Positions 10,926-23,219 of a stretch of DNA of 64,000 nt are shown here, piece after piece. How positions within the stretch are numbered: the first letter of the stretch is position 1; each line of letters opens with the position of its first letter. Under the pieces are notes generated by a model, which was given only the letters and a program-made list of their open reading frames with translations, searched no databases and was not told the DNA's origin. The stretch comes from Ashinkailepas kermadecensis (Eukaryota > Arthropoda > Thecostraca > Neolepadidae), in contig JAOTOM010001534.1 in the NCBI GenBank assembly GCA_034440615.1, positions 1 through 64,000 of the forward strand. The letters run 5' to 3'. The position numbers and the translations under genes are program-made.

Positions 10926-12469
10926 TAGGTTTTTGGGGGAAATGTGCTGTTTAAGGTAATTTTTGAATTTTTGGAATTTCTTTTTCCTATGCAGGGATTA
11001 TGAATATTTCTAGCATGATGTAGCCACTCATTTCCTCTGCAAACGCATGCTTTTCAGTTGGGAGGCAAAATAACACCCAAAAAGGGGCTTCGAGTTGGGC
11101 AATATAGCATAAAGTAAAGTTCAAATAAGGATAAAAATGTCAACCTAACCTAACGTGCCATGCAAGACATTTTTTTTGTAAATGAAAATCTTCAAAAAAA
11201 AATGTGTTCAGAATTGGAAAATTAAGAATCCTAATTGACCTAACCTAGCCGCACCTGTTCTAGTAGAAAAAGATAGAAGATAAAAATCAAAATTGTGTTT
11301 TAAAAAAATATTTTTGTTTCACCTTAAAACAAAAGCCCTAACCTAACCTAACCTTACCGAACCTAACCATTGTTTGCATCATGTTATGTTGTGTGTCATC
11401 AAGTGTGTGTACATTTTGTCTCATAGATACCTTAAACTGTAATAATACTGTTTTTTGTATTATTGTACTTTAAGGTGCTCACAAGACATGTGCACACATT
11501 TTGCCTCCATAAAGCAAACAAAGGAGTTAGGATTGGTTTAGGCTAGGTTTTTTAAGTTGGAACATTTTTCACAAAAAAAATACTTTTCTTTGGGAAATTA
11601 TTTCTCTTCAAAACCAGGTTATACTAGGTTAGGTTAAGCAATTTTTTCTGAATTAAAATGATAGGAAAAACATCTGGCTATCATGCTTAAAACTTTATGA
11701 GGGATTTTTTTTCCTCCAAAGGGAGATTAGCCTGGGTTAGGTTAGGTTATGTTGCTTTTTTTTACAAATTACCTTTTGTGTTACTTTTTATAGTATGTTA
11801 TGTACTTTTTATATTTGCATACGTTTGTTATATGCTTTACTATGTTATGTGTTCTTTATTTTCGAAAAATTTCAAAAATGATTGTTTTCTGATAAAATAA
11901 ACTTTTATTCAAAGACAGATTAGGCCAGGTTATATTTTCTCGCTAAACAATCTATTATTCGAAATTCTTTACAAGGGACGATCAAGGGTACAAAATGTAG
12001 GACCGTCAGTATTTTTTCTTCATTTTTGACCTGCACCGAAAATCTCGGACGAATTTTAACGAAGCATTGCAGGGACGTTTGATACTAAATTACAGGATCG
12101 GAGTCAAAATTTCACGGGAAAATTCCGATTCGTTCTAGCGATATTGACGTAAATAGGGAGACATTGACCCCCATCTTCACCAGGCTCAGTAGGCTTAGTT
12201 TCGTATTTCGTCGATACGTAGTTTGAATCTGCAACTAATATTCCGTTGTCCTTTTTGGAAATGATCTGATCTGTAAATATGCTTCAAAGATGCTGCCCGC
12301 TTGAAGTTTGGTACTGACGAGAGCGTAACAGAGAAGGTGGTGTCGAGGTGGTTACATAATGCGTCTGATAGGGTGCCGGGCAGTCGTAAAAAGGCTACCA
12401 TTGAGAAAAATCCGGCTTGACAGTGTCATGGCCCATAGTGGCAAATACAATAGTTCTGAGAATCGGTTG

Positions 12470-12715
12470 TTGTGATCAGGTGCATTCCGCAAGGCGCGAG
12501 CAAGCGTCGGCGGAGTAGCGGGGCAACGTCGGCTCGATGGTGGGGAAACGTCGGCTGGATAGCGGGGGAGTGTCGGCTGCATGTCGGCAGGGGCGGACAT
12601 TCCACTCCCCAGCCGACAGCGGGCCGCTAAGGTCCCGACAGCGGTCCGACATCGACCTCAGGTCGGCTGCATGTCGGTTGTGTGTCGGCTGCACATCGGC
12701 ATGGGCTGACATTGG
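12470..12715. repeat. CGTCGGC/GTCGGCTGCAT-rich block
   Basis: GC-rich repeats of GTCGGCTG and ATGTCGG, followed by inverted CCGACAGCGG. It is related in composition and motif to 9028-9269 and sits in the same dispersed-repeat context (next to GATTTGGGTAATATATCACA). Confidence 0.5.
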
Positions 12716-13510
12716 ATTTGGGTAATATATCACAAGTAATGTTCAAAATAAATAAAAAGGAGGTAGCATAACCCTACGTAACCTAGCCTAACCTTCCATG
12801 CAAAAAAGCATATTTATTCATATAAAATTTCCAAACTATTTTTTCTAACAAATTTGCAGCTTCATAAACATCACCTATGCCACCCCTGAATATTTTTTCC
12901 AAGAATTTTTCCCCAAAAAAATAAAGTGTCCTAACCTACAACAAAAGCCCAACCTAACCTAACTTAATCAAACCTAACACCTTTGCGTGCTTCATACAAC
13001 TTGTCTCATGGTTACCATGGTTAAGCTGGTTAAGCTGGTCTCATGGTTAAGCTGCAACAATACCAGATATTTTGGTATTGTTGTGCTTTAAAGTGTTCAC
13101 GTAACAGGTTTTACGCACATTTTACCTCCATAAAGCAAACAAAGGGGTTATGTTTGGTTAGGCTAGGTTAGCTTGGGCATTTAAAAAAGAAGACATTTTA
13201 AAAGAAAAGACAAGTCAGACATTTTTCTTCAAAAGCATGCTACAGCGGGCTATATTAGATGGTGTTCATGCTTCTAGATTGAAAATTTTACAACTAAAAT
13301 GTTTGACATTCTGCCCCACTTGGAAATGTTTTTTCTCTTAGAAGGCAGGCTAGGCTAGATTTGGTTATGTTTCATTTTTATCTCTGAACAGTCCAACAGG
13401 TCAAGTTCAACCAGGTTAGCATGTTTTTGTCGTGCAAGTACATTACCAGTACAATTAATTGCCCACGAAAGCCTACTTTAATGACATTGCACTTCAAACT
13501 TATCGTACGC

Positions 13511-14345
13511 AGGCATCAGCGGGTGTGTCTACTCTGTTGCCCTGGGTTGTTGCCATGCCAATGCTCCGAAACTACAGAACCGAATTTCATCAAACCTTCA
13601 TCAATCGATGCATTGGGATCGATTTACTTGGGACTTTTGAATATGGTGACTCTCACCGTTGGCACATTCAACGACAAATCGACAAGGGCATAACACCCAA
13701 TATTCTATATTTTGATGAAAATATTTGTATGGGGTTATCTGATGCGCCGAATCCAGCTGTGCCATTTTCAGAAGGATCAGGTCAACGGCTAAGGAGTTAT
13801 AGCCTCGGGCATTTCTGATGTCACCAAACAAGGGTGTCTTTTGAGGTCCTTAATGCAATGAAGAACAATCCGAATTGTGCAAAAGTATGTGTATCGCTGA
13901 GCTCACAATAATCCACTGCATATTTTGGCTATTTCGGAATTGTTGTTTACAGGCCATTTTAAACCGTGACATCGTGACCCAAGGTCACGTGACCTACCTT
14001 AACTATCGGGACAGTCACAATGCGATTTGAAAAAGTGCAGAAATGAAGTTCGATATCTTATCCTTCGAAGAAAAAATAAAACATTAGGTTTTGCCGCTAA
14101 AAACCTGCCTATCCGTTCAAAATTAGGCATGCATGGTTGATTTTGCGCTCGTGTATAGAGGCCTGTTTTAATATTTATTTGGTACGGTATATTATTGAAA
14201 TAGAAGCCTTTTGATGTTTGTTGCACGTGATGGAATGACAATGCTAGTCATCTGATCTTGAGTGTTGTGTTGCATAAGTGTTCTAACTCGTTGTGAGGTC
14301 AAGGATTAAACGAATGGCAGAAATGTCTCCAAATTGTGGTAGGTG
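13511..14345 (+). mobile_element. TE-X copy 1, partial
   Basis: It begins CATCAGCGGGTGTGTCTACT, the same terminus as at about 36375-36425 inverted. One unit of the R150 repeat follows (CCGAATTTCATCAAACC... TTTGAATATGGTGA). Then comes a non-coding block that starts AACGACAAATCGAC and contains CTGATGCGCCGAATCCAG, the 14-base palindrome AGGTCACGTGACCT (13982-13995) and GTTCTAACTCGTTG. The same order is found inverted at 21740-23020 and forward at 57105-57850. The coding part is missing here. Confidence 0.7.
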
Positions 14346-14760
14346 GCCCATTCCACGACAAATCGACGAGTGGGGAGACCAAATTACACCATATATCACG
14401 ATGAGGATACTTATATACGGTCATTTTGTCTCTATAATCCAGCTGTGTAATTTTGGGAAAGATCGGAGCCCCGGTTAAGGAGTTATAGCATCGGACATTT
14501 TTTCGAAGTCATCTAAGTCTTTGGAGCCCTGGAACTTAATGAAGAATAACACGAATTGCACGAAGCTATATATCACTGAAATCGTCATGCTCCATTTCAT
14601 CTTGGGTTAAATTCGAAATTTTTGTTCACACGTTTTTTGAAATCGTGAGCTTGTGACCTAAGATAATGTGACCTAGTTTGACCTCCGAGACAGTCACAAT
14701 GCTATTTTGGAAATTCAGAAGCTACGAAGGGTGATTTGTGAAATCTTAGATCGTGACTTG
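14345..14760 (+). mobile_element. TE-X non-coding block, second tandem piece
   Basis: It starts again with ATTCCACGACAAATCGACGA and repeats diverged versions of the same landmarks: ATAATCCAGCTGTGT, AAGGAGTTATAGCATCGG and GACAGTCACAATGC. It is therefore a second, older or partial copy directly after copy 1. Confidence 0.6.
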
Positions 14761-16430
14761 TAAGGAGAAAGGTAATATAAATGTTTTCACTTTGTGCAAT
14801 ATATTTCTGCTTCAATTTCAGCATATCAAAAATGTACGATCATATTTCACCGACAACACTGAAGGGTTTCTATCACCGCCAATCACTGTAATATCAACCT
14901 TCTGGCGTTTTAAACCCCATATTCTGGAAACGAAATGATGAACCTCATTGACTGAGTAATCGCATTCATCTTGAACTGCTTGAGAACAAATTTGGCGCGG
15001 ACGCATCCACTAACACATGCTTAGCCTGAAATGAGTCGCATAGGATCATGAGCCGCCTACATCGGTGTAATAAAATAAAGTCACAGAACTACACAATGCA
15101 ATGAAAGGTACTGGTAATAATTGGATTGTATTGTGATATTGGAGAAGCAGAGAAGCATGCTGTGAATGCTGTACCATCAATAAGGCAGCATAGTTTGGTG
15201 TGAACGCAGCCATACACTGCTACCCAGATGCTAACAGTGATGTGTTACATCCTCACTGGTACAAGTTTTTAATGCTTGCTTGACTTGATACTTTTGGGTA
15301 ATTAATGTGATATTTCACTTGATCAAGCCCCCAGGCTGGTACCGGATTGGTCTGCCATTGTGCTATTGGACCAACTTCGATACAAGTCGAGTGAATGTGT
15401 GTATGCATGTATGTGGGTTGCTGAAAAAGCACCAGTTTTAATATTTTAATCTGGACACGGCTGATACACTTGTGCACTTTTTTTTAATTCAAAGCATCAT
15501 CAACTTGATGAATTCTGATCATATTGTGTCAAGCTTGCATTGACTTGAGGCAAGGATTGTACGAGATTGGGATAGCATGCATATATCACAACAATCCGGC
15601 TGTACAGTATGTTATGAAGGATGATTGGCCATGAAAAACCTTGGCAATGCTGCTCCCTGGTCCCTTGATCACCAGGAAGATCTTAGTAATGTGAACCTTA
15701 ACATGACAAAAATTTAATATAAAATTAACTTAAAGTAAAGGTCATTGCAAAATCACAGTTTGAACAAACATTAGTACAATGGCCTTTAGTTAACCCTCAA
15801 GCGATTAGTTAATGCTTATTCTTTCTGAATACAGGATCATCAGAATTGATGTTCTTGGCAGATTAACACTACAGAAGGCAACTATTATGCCAATTTACTT
15901 ATAATCAATTCAATCTGGATCTATTTATTTATTTTGAACATTGAACATGTGTCAATCTACTATCATGTTGGCATAGGAGAGCGCATGTAACCTGGTGATA
16001 TTATTGTCCTTAAATTGTAAATTGCTGCCTAGGAGAGGGAGGGGGTATCACAGACAACTGGTGTTGCTAAAAGTTTACTGCTGCAGGGATGTTTGATAAC
16101 TTCCCACACATGGTATTGGCAAGTGTTCCTTTCACTTGCAATAGAATCCTTGCTCCTCTATCATCTCATCTAGGCATACAACTATCTAGATTTATTTTTC
16201 AAACTATGCTTCTTGATGGTGTGAACTTTACCTCCCTAATTTCCTTTTTCCATTTTGCTTTCCGATCATTCATGGTCCCTCTTTTGTGTGTTCCCAGTTC
16301 AATGTCCATGCACAATTATTATTCCAAGTTCTACATTTCCAGATATAATCACCATTTCCAGTTGGATCTTTATCTGAGTAATGAGCAGGTTCAAACTTGA
16401 GGGAGCTACATTGGAATTACTAGGAATTAT
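14761..16430. other. No recognisable gene
   Basis: AT-rich sequence with short open frames only. A 103-codon frame at 16089-16400, just upstream of the LINE, has no recognised motif. It could be the decayed 5' part of that LINE. Confidence 0.5.
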
Positions 16431-19400
16431 TTGAATGATAAGTACCCTCCTCATGAACTTATATTGTCACAATGTACATATTATACCCTACCTCAACCAC
16501 TTAACTGTAATGCTGGATTCTCAGTACTTCATATCAATGCAAGATCCCTGAAGAATAAATTTGATGAAGTTGTTAATTTTCTAGCAAGCTCTAAAGTTGA
16601 TTGGTCAGTTATTTGTGTATCAGAGACATGGTTGAAGAAAGATTTTAGAACAATACTTTAGTCTACAAAATTATCATCTCTTTTCATCTAGTAGAAAAGA
16701 AGGCGAAGGTGGAGGTACGGCAATATATGTAAGTAATAGACATGAGGCTAGGAAAAGAAAAGACCTGGAGAGTGATCATTTTGAGACAAGTTTTCTGGAA
16801 ATCAAAATGAAGTTGGGTGTACCAGCAAAAAGATTCCTAGTAGGGGAAATGTATAGACCTCCAAGTCTGAGCCACACTATATTTATGGACTATTTGGAAA
16901 AAATACTTGACTCATTGGAAAACACCAAATGTACATGTGTCATAGCAGGGGACTTCAATTACAATCTTTTGAAATATCACTCTGATAAACCTACACTTAA
17001 TTTTATGAATTTGTTCAATTCTTATGGATTTTTCCCAACCATCTCAAAAGCAACCCGGATTTGTAATGAATCAGATGCCCTTTTGGATAATATATTTATC
17101 AATGATGTTAATGTCTTTAACAATTCAGGAATACTACTTCATGATTTATCAGATCATTTTCCAGTTTTTCTTAATGTGTCATTAATTGAAAGTTCAAATA
17201 TAACAAGACATTCAGTGACAGTCTTTGATAAACATAAAATCAGTGAATTAAATGATCACCTCATCAGCAACTTGGAGGGCTTTCAAAATGAAACTGATGC
17301 TAATCAAGCATGCAACAAACTTATTAAGGCATATGAAACAGGTATTACAAAATTATATAAAACTTTTACACCCAGTAGAAGAAAGAATCCAATTAAACCA
17401 TGGGTAACCCCTGCACTTCTGTGTTCAATAAATACAAAAAATAAACTTTATGCAAAATATATTAGGAATATAATTTGATTGAATGAAAATAAATACAAAA
17501 TGTATAGGAACATGCTTTGCAATGTGCTTAGGGATGCAAAACGATTATATTACAAGAGGGCATTCCAGGACAGCAAAGGTGATGGCAAAAAAACATGGAA
17601 GTATTTGAATGGTTATTGGTATTACGACACGTCGACCGTTGAGTCATGTAGCGTCGCCAATCTCTCACGCCGATTGGTCGCGGGCGAAGAGTAGCGACAG
17701 GTGAGACTCGAACCCACAACCTTTCGATTGTGAGACGAGCATCTTACCCCTAGACCACTCGGCCCCGGAAGTATTTGAATGAAATTATAAACAAGAATGA
17801 ATTGCAAACAGTTCCCCCAAGGTGCTTTGTTGATAACTCTGGGGCTACCTGTGTAAATGAACAAATACCTGACAAATTCAATACTTTTTTTTCAACGATA
17901 GGTAGTGAATTGGAAAAAAATATACCTGCAGCACACAATACCCCATTATATTACCTTACACAGCCTACTCATGCCAGCATTAACAATATTCCTTCTGTTA
18001 ATGAAGCTCAAATTGAAGAAATTGTTAAGTCTTTGAACCCTGTGGGTGTAGGTATGGATAAAATTAGCACAAAAATTTTGCTTGGAACATATCGAAGTAT
18101 TTTGCAACATCTAACATATTTCTTCAATCTGTCTGAGCACTGCAATATTCCCTGATGCATTAAAATCTGCAGTTATAATTCCTGTATGTAAATGAGGGGA
18201 AAATAATAAATTTACTAATTATAGGCCAATCTCTTTGCTACCAATATTTTCGAAGGTGCTGGAAAGATTAATACACATTAGTGTATCATCATTTCTAAAT
18301 GAAAATAATATCATACACCCACTGCAGTTTGGTTTCAGAAAAAAACATAGCACATACATGCCAATTGCTCTGATGCATAATGAAGTGACTAAAGCCCTTG
18401 TAAGTAATAAATTAGTTTGTACCCTGTATCTGGATTTGAAAAAGGCCTTTGACACTGTCAGCATCAGCATTTTGTTACAAAAGATTTACTTTATTGGCAT
18501 TAGGGGAAATATATATAAACTGTTAAACTCATACCTAGCAAACAGATCTCAAAGAACCAAGATACATGACACCCTCTCCCAACCATTAAATATCACAATA
18601 GGTGTTCCTCAGGGTTCGATTCTTGGACCTCTGCTATTTCTTCTGTACATTAATGATCTTTGCAATGTTTCCAATTTACCTAGCTTTTACCTTTTTGCAG
18701 ACGATACAGCCATAACTATTACAGCTAATGATCATTTTGAGTTACAAACTAAAGTAGATGAGGTAATACCCAAAATAATTGCATGGTTTCATACCAACAG
18801 ATTATCTCTTAATGCTGATAAGACTGGATATCAAATTTTTTCCAGGAAACCATGTGATGACCTTCATGTAAAATAAATAGTTCTAATATTACAAGGGATA
18901 GCTGCATAAAATATTTAGGTGTATTAATCGATGAAGACATGACGTGGAAAAGCCATATCAATGCCATTTCTTCAAAAATTAGCAGAAATGTTGGTATTAT
19001 AGGCAAATCTAGGTACTTTCTATCAACTTGTGAATTGCTTCTTCTGTATAATTATCTAATACTGCCATATCTAAATTACTGTGCTGTTGTCTGGGGAAGT
19101 ACTTACCACTCTAAGCTTGACAAGATTATTAAGTTGCAGAAGCGTGTTATTAGGATTGTTGACAAGAAACCTTACTTATACCATACAAATGAATTGTTTA
19201 TCAAGCATAGAGTTCTTAAGTTTCTGGACATAATTGATGAACAATGCATTTACATCATGCTAGGTTTTCTAAATCACTCATTACCAGCACCTCTTTCTGA
19301 TATGTTTCAACTTCATCAAGAAGGTGGCCTCAGAGTTAGACAACACTTTCAAATACCCTTTTCTGACATCAATTACAGGATGTTTTCATTACCCTTTATT

Positions 19401-19478
19401 GCATCAAAAGCCTGGAATAAAATAATCTGCTCTCACTTCCATAGAATTGAAGATGTACCTAGAAGTAAAATCATTTAG
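16431..19478 (+). pseudogene. LINE ORF2 (endonuclease plus reverse transcriptase), decayed
   Basis: Endonuclease motifs occur in order: INARSLKNKFDEV and SETWL (16515-16640), EMYRPPS and AGDFNYNLL (16848-16970), SDHFPVF (17150). Reverse transcriptase motifs follow: LDLKKAFDTV (motif A), GVPQGSILGPLLF (B), FADDTAI (C), and a thumb/C-terminal region with RSYF-like and LYNYLILPYLNYC. No RNase H is seen. The type is CR1/Jockey-like, with exact clade uncertain. The frame is broken by stops after 16661, at 17478 and 18155, by frameshifts near 18200 and 18880, and by a SINE at 17612-17766. The copy is inactive. Confidence 0.9.
17612..17766 (-). mobile_element. tRNA-derived SINE (Val-like, copy 3) inserted in a LINE
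   Basis: A 155-bp copy of the same SINE as 9282-9445, inverse orientation. A perfect 15-bp target-site duplication GGAAGTATTTGAATG flanks it (17597-17611 and 17767-17781). Removing the insert restores the LINE reading frame (WKYLN on both sides), so the SINE arrived after the LINE. Confidence 0.95.
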
Positions 19479-19981
19479 AAAAAACACATCAGGCAAAACA
19501 TTACTAGAAAATATGAACTTGTCCAATGAATGTCGGTGATAAGGTTGTGCTATGCATGGTGATCTTGTTGTCTTATTCGGATATTTTCGTTAAGTATCAT
19601 GTTTTCTTTCTTTCTTCTTTCTTCATACTTCGTTTGTCCTTTCTCCTTTCTCCTTAGTGTAGTAATAGTTTAGGATATGTACGTGCAAGATTAGGGATTT
19701 TATATTATTTCCCCATTAACACCTATAGCAGTTTTTTTCTGGAGCCCTCGAAGACGTTACTAGCATTGCTAATTGTCTGAGAGGGCTTCAGGAACATCTT
19801 TTACTAATATCTGGTGGCAGGATCTGTCCAGCAAGAAACAGGAGCGGGGAGTGGTGTGACCTAACTTGACTTGCTTACCATGACCTACTTCTCATCCCTG
19901 GAATTTAACGTAATTAGGTCGCACGGGTATGGAAGGGCACTCCTGCCTACCTATTAATAGGTAGGGTAATTTTATAAAGAA

Positions 19982-20000
<19 letters not shown>
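19479..20000 (+). mobile_element. 3' UTR and poly(A) tail of the decayed LINE
   Basis: Non-coding sequence after ORF2 ends in AATAAAAAAA, an A-run at about 19981-20000, followed by a TA run. This is what target-primed reverse transcription would leave. No matching 5' duplication was found, as the 5' end is not defined. Confidence 0.6.
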
Positions 20001-20012
<12 letters not shown>

Positions 20013-20182
20013 ATACAATAATGTGTTGCAGTACAGTATTATAATACAATGCAATGTAATGATATACAGACATGCAGATCATCCCATACCTTGTCAGAAT
20101 CCCAGTTCAAAGTGATGATCTGTCACTGCGAAAATATTAATCAGCACAATCTGTATCAGCGCGCACACTAACACGTCTCACT

Positions 20183-21740
20183 TCACCCAACTACCATTAA
20201 CACACGCCACGCATCGGTAAGCAGTTCATGAACTATTACGGTGCTGTGGGTCACTGGTGCGAACTTGTGGTACCCCTGTGTTCCCTTGACCGTGATGGCT
20301 TTCGAGAAGTGCTCGGTGAGATGGATCGTGATGTCCATTGCGTCCTGCTTTGACACAAATATGAACTTCATGCAGCTGACTAGCTTGTGTGATAGATACT
20401 CAAACATGTCCTCTGCCGTCAGTATCTGGTTGTTAAGCGGGCGCCTGAGGCTCTCTTGAGCTGCGGCACGTTTTGCTGTGTCCCCTATGCCGTCGCAAGC
20501 GCCCTTGCCATAAGATGTGACAAAAAAGCCACTCACACGGTACTCCAAAATCTGCCTGACGGTGACACACATTCATGAAGTTATGCTTATTCGTATACTG
20601 TGTAGCACGGCCGTGTCTGAAATAAGTATTTTTGAGGTCAGGTACATCGGTCCGAATTTCTGGGATAAACCGTTGCAGGAACGCATGCACCCTGGCGGTG
20701 TTGTGCTGTGTGCCGTCAGAGATAGAGCAGTAGCTCTGATGGCACAGTACCTCGTCCTCACGCTAGTACATTACAAACGGGTGCACGGTACACTGGGACG
20801 AATCCCAGTGGAAGCCTTGAGCTGCATCCTGCACCACAAATTAATAATTTTCAGCGAAATCGTACTAGACAATCACTTCGCCCTCCTTGGCAGTAGTCTT
20901 TGCGTAGGCGAAGTGCTGACCTTGTTTGTCAGCCACAAAATGGTGTCTGGTCAGCTTCACGGCTTGCTGGCTCAAATATCGCATGCTTTCCTCTTTGGTC
21001 TACACTATTTCTGCGAGTGTACAGCGATGCGTGCTCACCCACTGTTTGAACCTAATCTCATTAGGTCACCCACTCTCTTCTCCTGATTTGTCCGCGAGGA
21101 TAATCTTCAGAAAGTTCATCACCCCGTCTTCACCAGGGCAGTTCTCACAGTTGTGCATCATGCAATCGCGGTTTTCCGTGCCACATACAGCGTGATCGAG
21201 GGGTTACGGTATTTGAGACCGGGAAGGTCGAGAACGGATATGAACAGTATTGGGTTTGATGACAAGTGCACATGCACACCGAGTGCGTTGCATTGCTGCC
21301 TGCAAAGACGCAATACTTCGGACGAAGGGCAGCGAAGATTGAGAAGCCGGTGCGATGGTTTTCAGAGTTCGCTTGTATAGATCATATATCTCACACAAAT
21401 TTTCCAAAGCAAGCCTTTTCTGAACTTTACTTTTGGTTCCATCAACATGTCGCACTGTGACACGGTCGGTCTTGCCGAGACACATCCGGCTGATCTGGTC
21501 CCACTCATAAAATAGCTTTACTTTCACCTTGACTGCGTCCGACACCCTCAGATTATGCAGCCTTGGTGAGCACTGGGCACCCAAACACGGTGCCACCCCT
21601 TGTTTGTGCCCTTCCTGATATTTCACTACATTCGCAGATTTTCATTTTCGCGAGGAAATAAATGGCTGTGCGAATGGTTTCGCGGTTATCGGAATGTGAT
21701 TGCTATGTTGTGGATGCTTCTTCCTCCTTGTAATTCATGG
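20183..21740 (-). pseudogene. TE-X protein gene, broken (unclassified invertebrate family)
   Basis: Read on the minus strand with frameshifts and stops, conserved blocks appear in order: DGTKSKVQKRLALENLCEIY (21400), FAALRPKYCVFAG then HSVCMCTCHQ (21310), DCMMHNCENCPGEDGVMNFL (21130), EIRFKQWVSTHRC (21050), YDFAENY then FHWDSSQCTVHPFV (20860), SDGTQHNTARVHAFL (20720), NKHNFMNVC, DFGVPCEW and GKGACDGIG (20500). From memory this order matches a large uncharacterised protein family in arthropods and cnidarians. In-frame stops (before YDF, after AENY, before RED) and frame changes make it a pseudogene. The D of DFAENY, the D of SDG and the E of CEW suggest a DDE-type transposase core, which is my inference. 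A second coding remnant is at 58200-58377. Confidence 0.72.
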
Positions 21741-23020
21741 TAAGGTAAAGCTCATAAATCATCTACTACCACAATTTTGAAACATTTCTGCCATTTTGTT
21801 TAACCATGGACCTCACGAGTTAGAACACTTGTGCAACACAACATTCAAGATCAGATGACTAACAATATCATCCCATCACGTTCCTCGAACGTCAAAAGCC
21901 TTGCATTTCAGTAATATACCGTTCTAAATACATAAATACACTACATAAATACCGTTCTCATACAGGCCACCGTAAACTCGCGCAAAAACAACCATGCATG
22001 CCTAATTTTGAACGGATATGTAGAATTTTAGGAGCAAAACCCGATGTTAAAAAAAAAATTGCTTGAAAAGATAAGATATCGAATTTCAGTTCTGCATTTT
22101 TTTCAACTCGCAGTATGACCGTCCAGAAGGATAAAATAGGTAACGTGACATTAGATAACGATGTCACGATTTCAATTATCCCGTAAACGAAAATTTCGAA
22201 ATAACCAAAAGATGCAGTGGATCATTGTAAGTTCACCGATATATACTTTTACATAACTTAGATTGTTCTGCATTGAGTTAAAGACCTCAGAAGACAACCT
22301 TGTTAGGTGACATCTCAAAAATGTCCGAGGCTATAACTCCTTGACTGTTGACCTGATCTTTCTAAAAATGGCACAGCTGGATTCGGCGCATCAGATAACC
22401 CCACATAAATATTGGCATCAAAATATGACATATTGGGTGTTATTTTGGCCGTTTCACTTGTCGATTTGTCGTGGAATGGGCCGGTTACGTAACGCTATTA
22501 AATTAGCAATTAAATTGGGAGCGCCAATTTTGAAAATGTTGCGGTGTCCATGCTCCTAAACGGCCGAACTGAATTTCATGAAACCTTCACCAATCGATGC
22601 AGCATAGTCGATTTACTTTGGACTTTGCAATACGGTGACCTTGACCTATGGTTGCAAAATAAGTACATCTTTATTTTCAATTGTTACGGTGCCCATGCTT
22701 CTAAACTACTGAGCCAAATTTCATGAAAGCCTCACCAATCGACGTGACATGGTTGTTATATATGGGACTTTTGAATATGATGACCTTGGCTTTAGGTCAA
22801 GGTCACCAAGAAAGCACAAGACCATTTTAAGGACTTTTTGCCACGCCCATGTTCCGAAACTACTGAATAAAATTCAATAAAACCTTCACCAATCGACGTG
22901 ACGTGATCGATATGCTTTGGACTTTTCAATATGGTGACCTTGGCCTTAGGTCAAGGTCATCAAAAACGCTTGAAACTCTTTTTAAGGGTTGTCGCGGCGC
23001 CCATGCTCCGAAAGTACTTA
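21741..23020 (-). mobile_element. TE-X copy 2: non-coding block and R150 repeats
   Basis: 21741-22500 is the inverted counterpart of 13660-14345 (GTTCTAACTCG, GTCACG, GGAGTTATAGCC, GATTCGGCG, TTCCACGACAAATCGAC). 22540-23020 holds about three R150 units of 140-160 bp (landmark ATGCTCC near 22549, 22690, 22849 and 23003). Each carries CCGAATTTCATGAAACCTTC and AGGTCAAGGTCA. The array is cut at 23020 by the I-type LINE and resumes at 33549. Confidence 0.75.
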
Positions 23021-23074
23021 GTTAGTTATTGGAGTTTAGGGGCGCATCGACTGCGTCGGTCATTCAGCGCCCAT
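23021..23074 (-). other. I-type LINE 3' terminal hairpin and tail
   Basis: Minus strand: ATGGGCGCTGAATGACC, a short loop, GATGCGCCCC, then CTCCAATAACTAACTAAG. GGGCGC and GCGCCC can pair as a 6-bp stem. This segment recurs alone as the miniature elements, and its last bases resemble the SINE tail. It is likely the RT recognition signal (inference). Confidence 0.8.
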
Positions 23075-23219
23075 AACATCGTCAGTGAAACAGTGGAATG
23101 CAAGCAACATCGTCAGGCAAACGGTGAAATGGAAGTCGCATCATCAAACAGTGAAAGCAAGCGGAAATCAGTCAGAATGGCACGTCATGGGGTGAAATGC
23201 ATTGTGAAATACGAAGTAT

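Larger units (their letters stand above)
8200..13410. repeat. CCTAA/TTAGG-rich dispersed repeat DNA
   Basis: Several copies of one repeat family in both orientations share blocks: GCCACTCATTTCCTCTGC (8592, 11028; variant at 10081), then CAGTTGGGAGGCAAAATA and AATATAGCATAA. A second block is CCATAAAGCAAACAAAGG, and all are joined by runs of CCTAACCTAACC or GGTTAGG. No protein is recognised. SINEs, CCGACG-rich blocks and the TAGGC array sit inside. Short open frames such as 11697-11900 are low-complexity. Confidence 0.6.
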
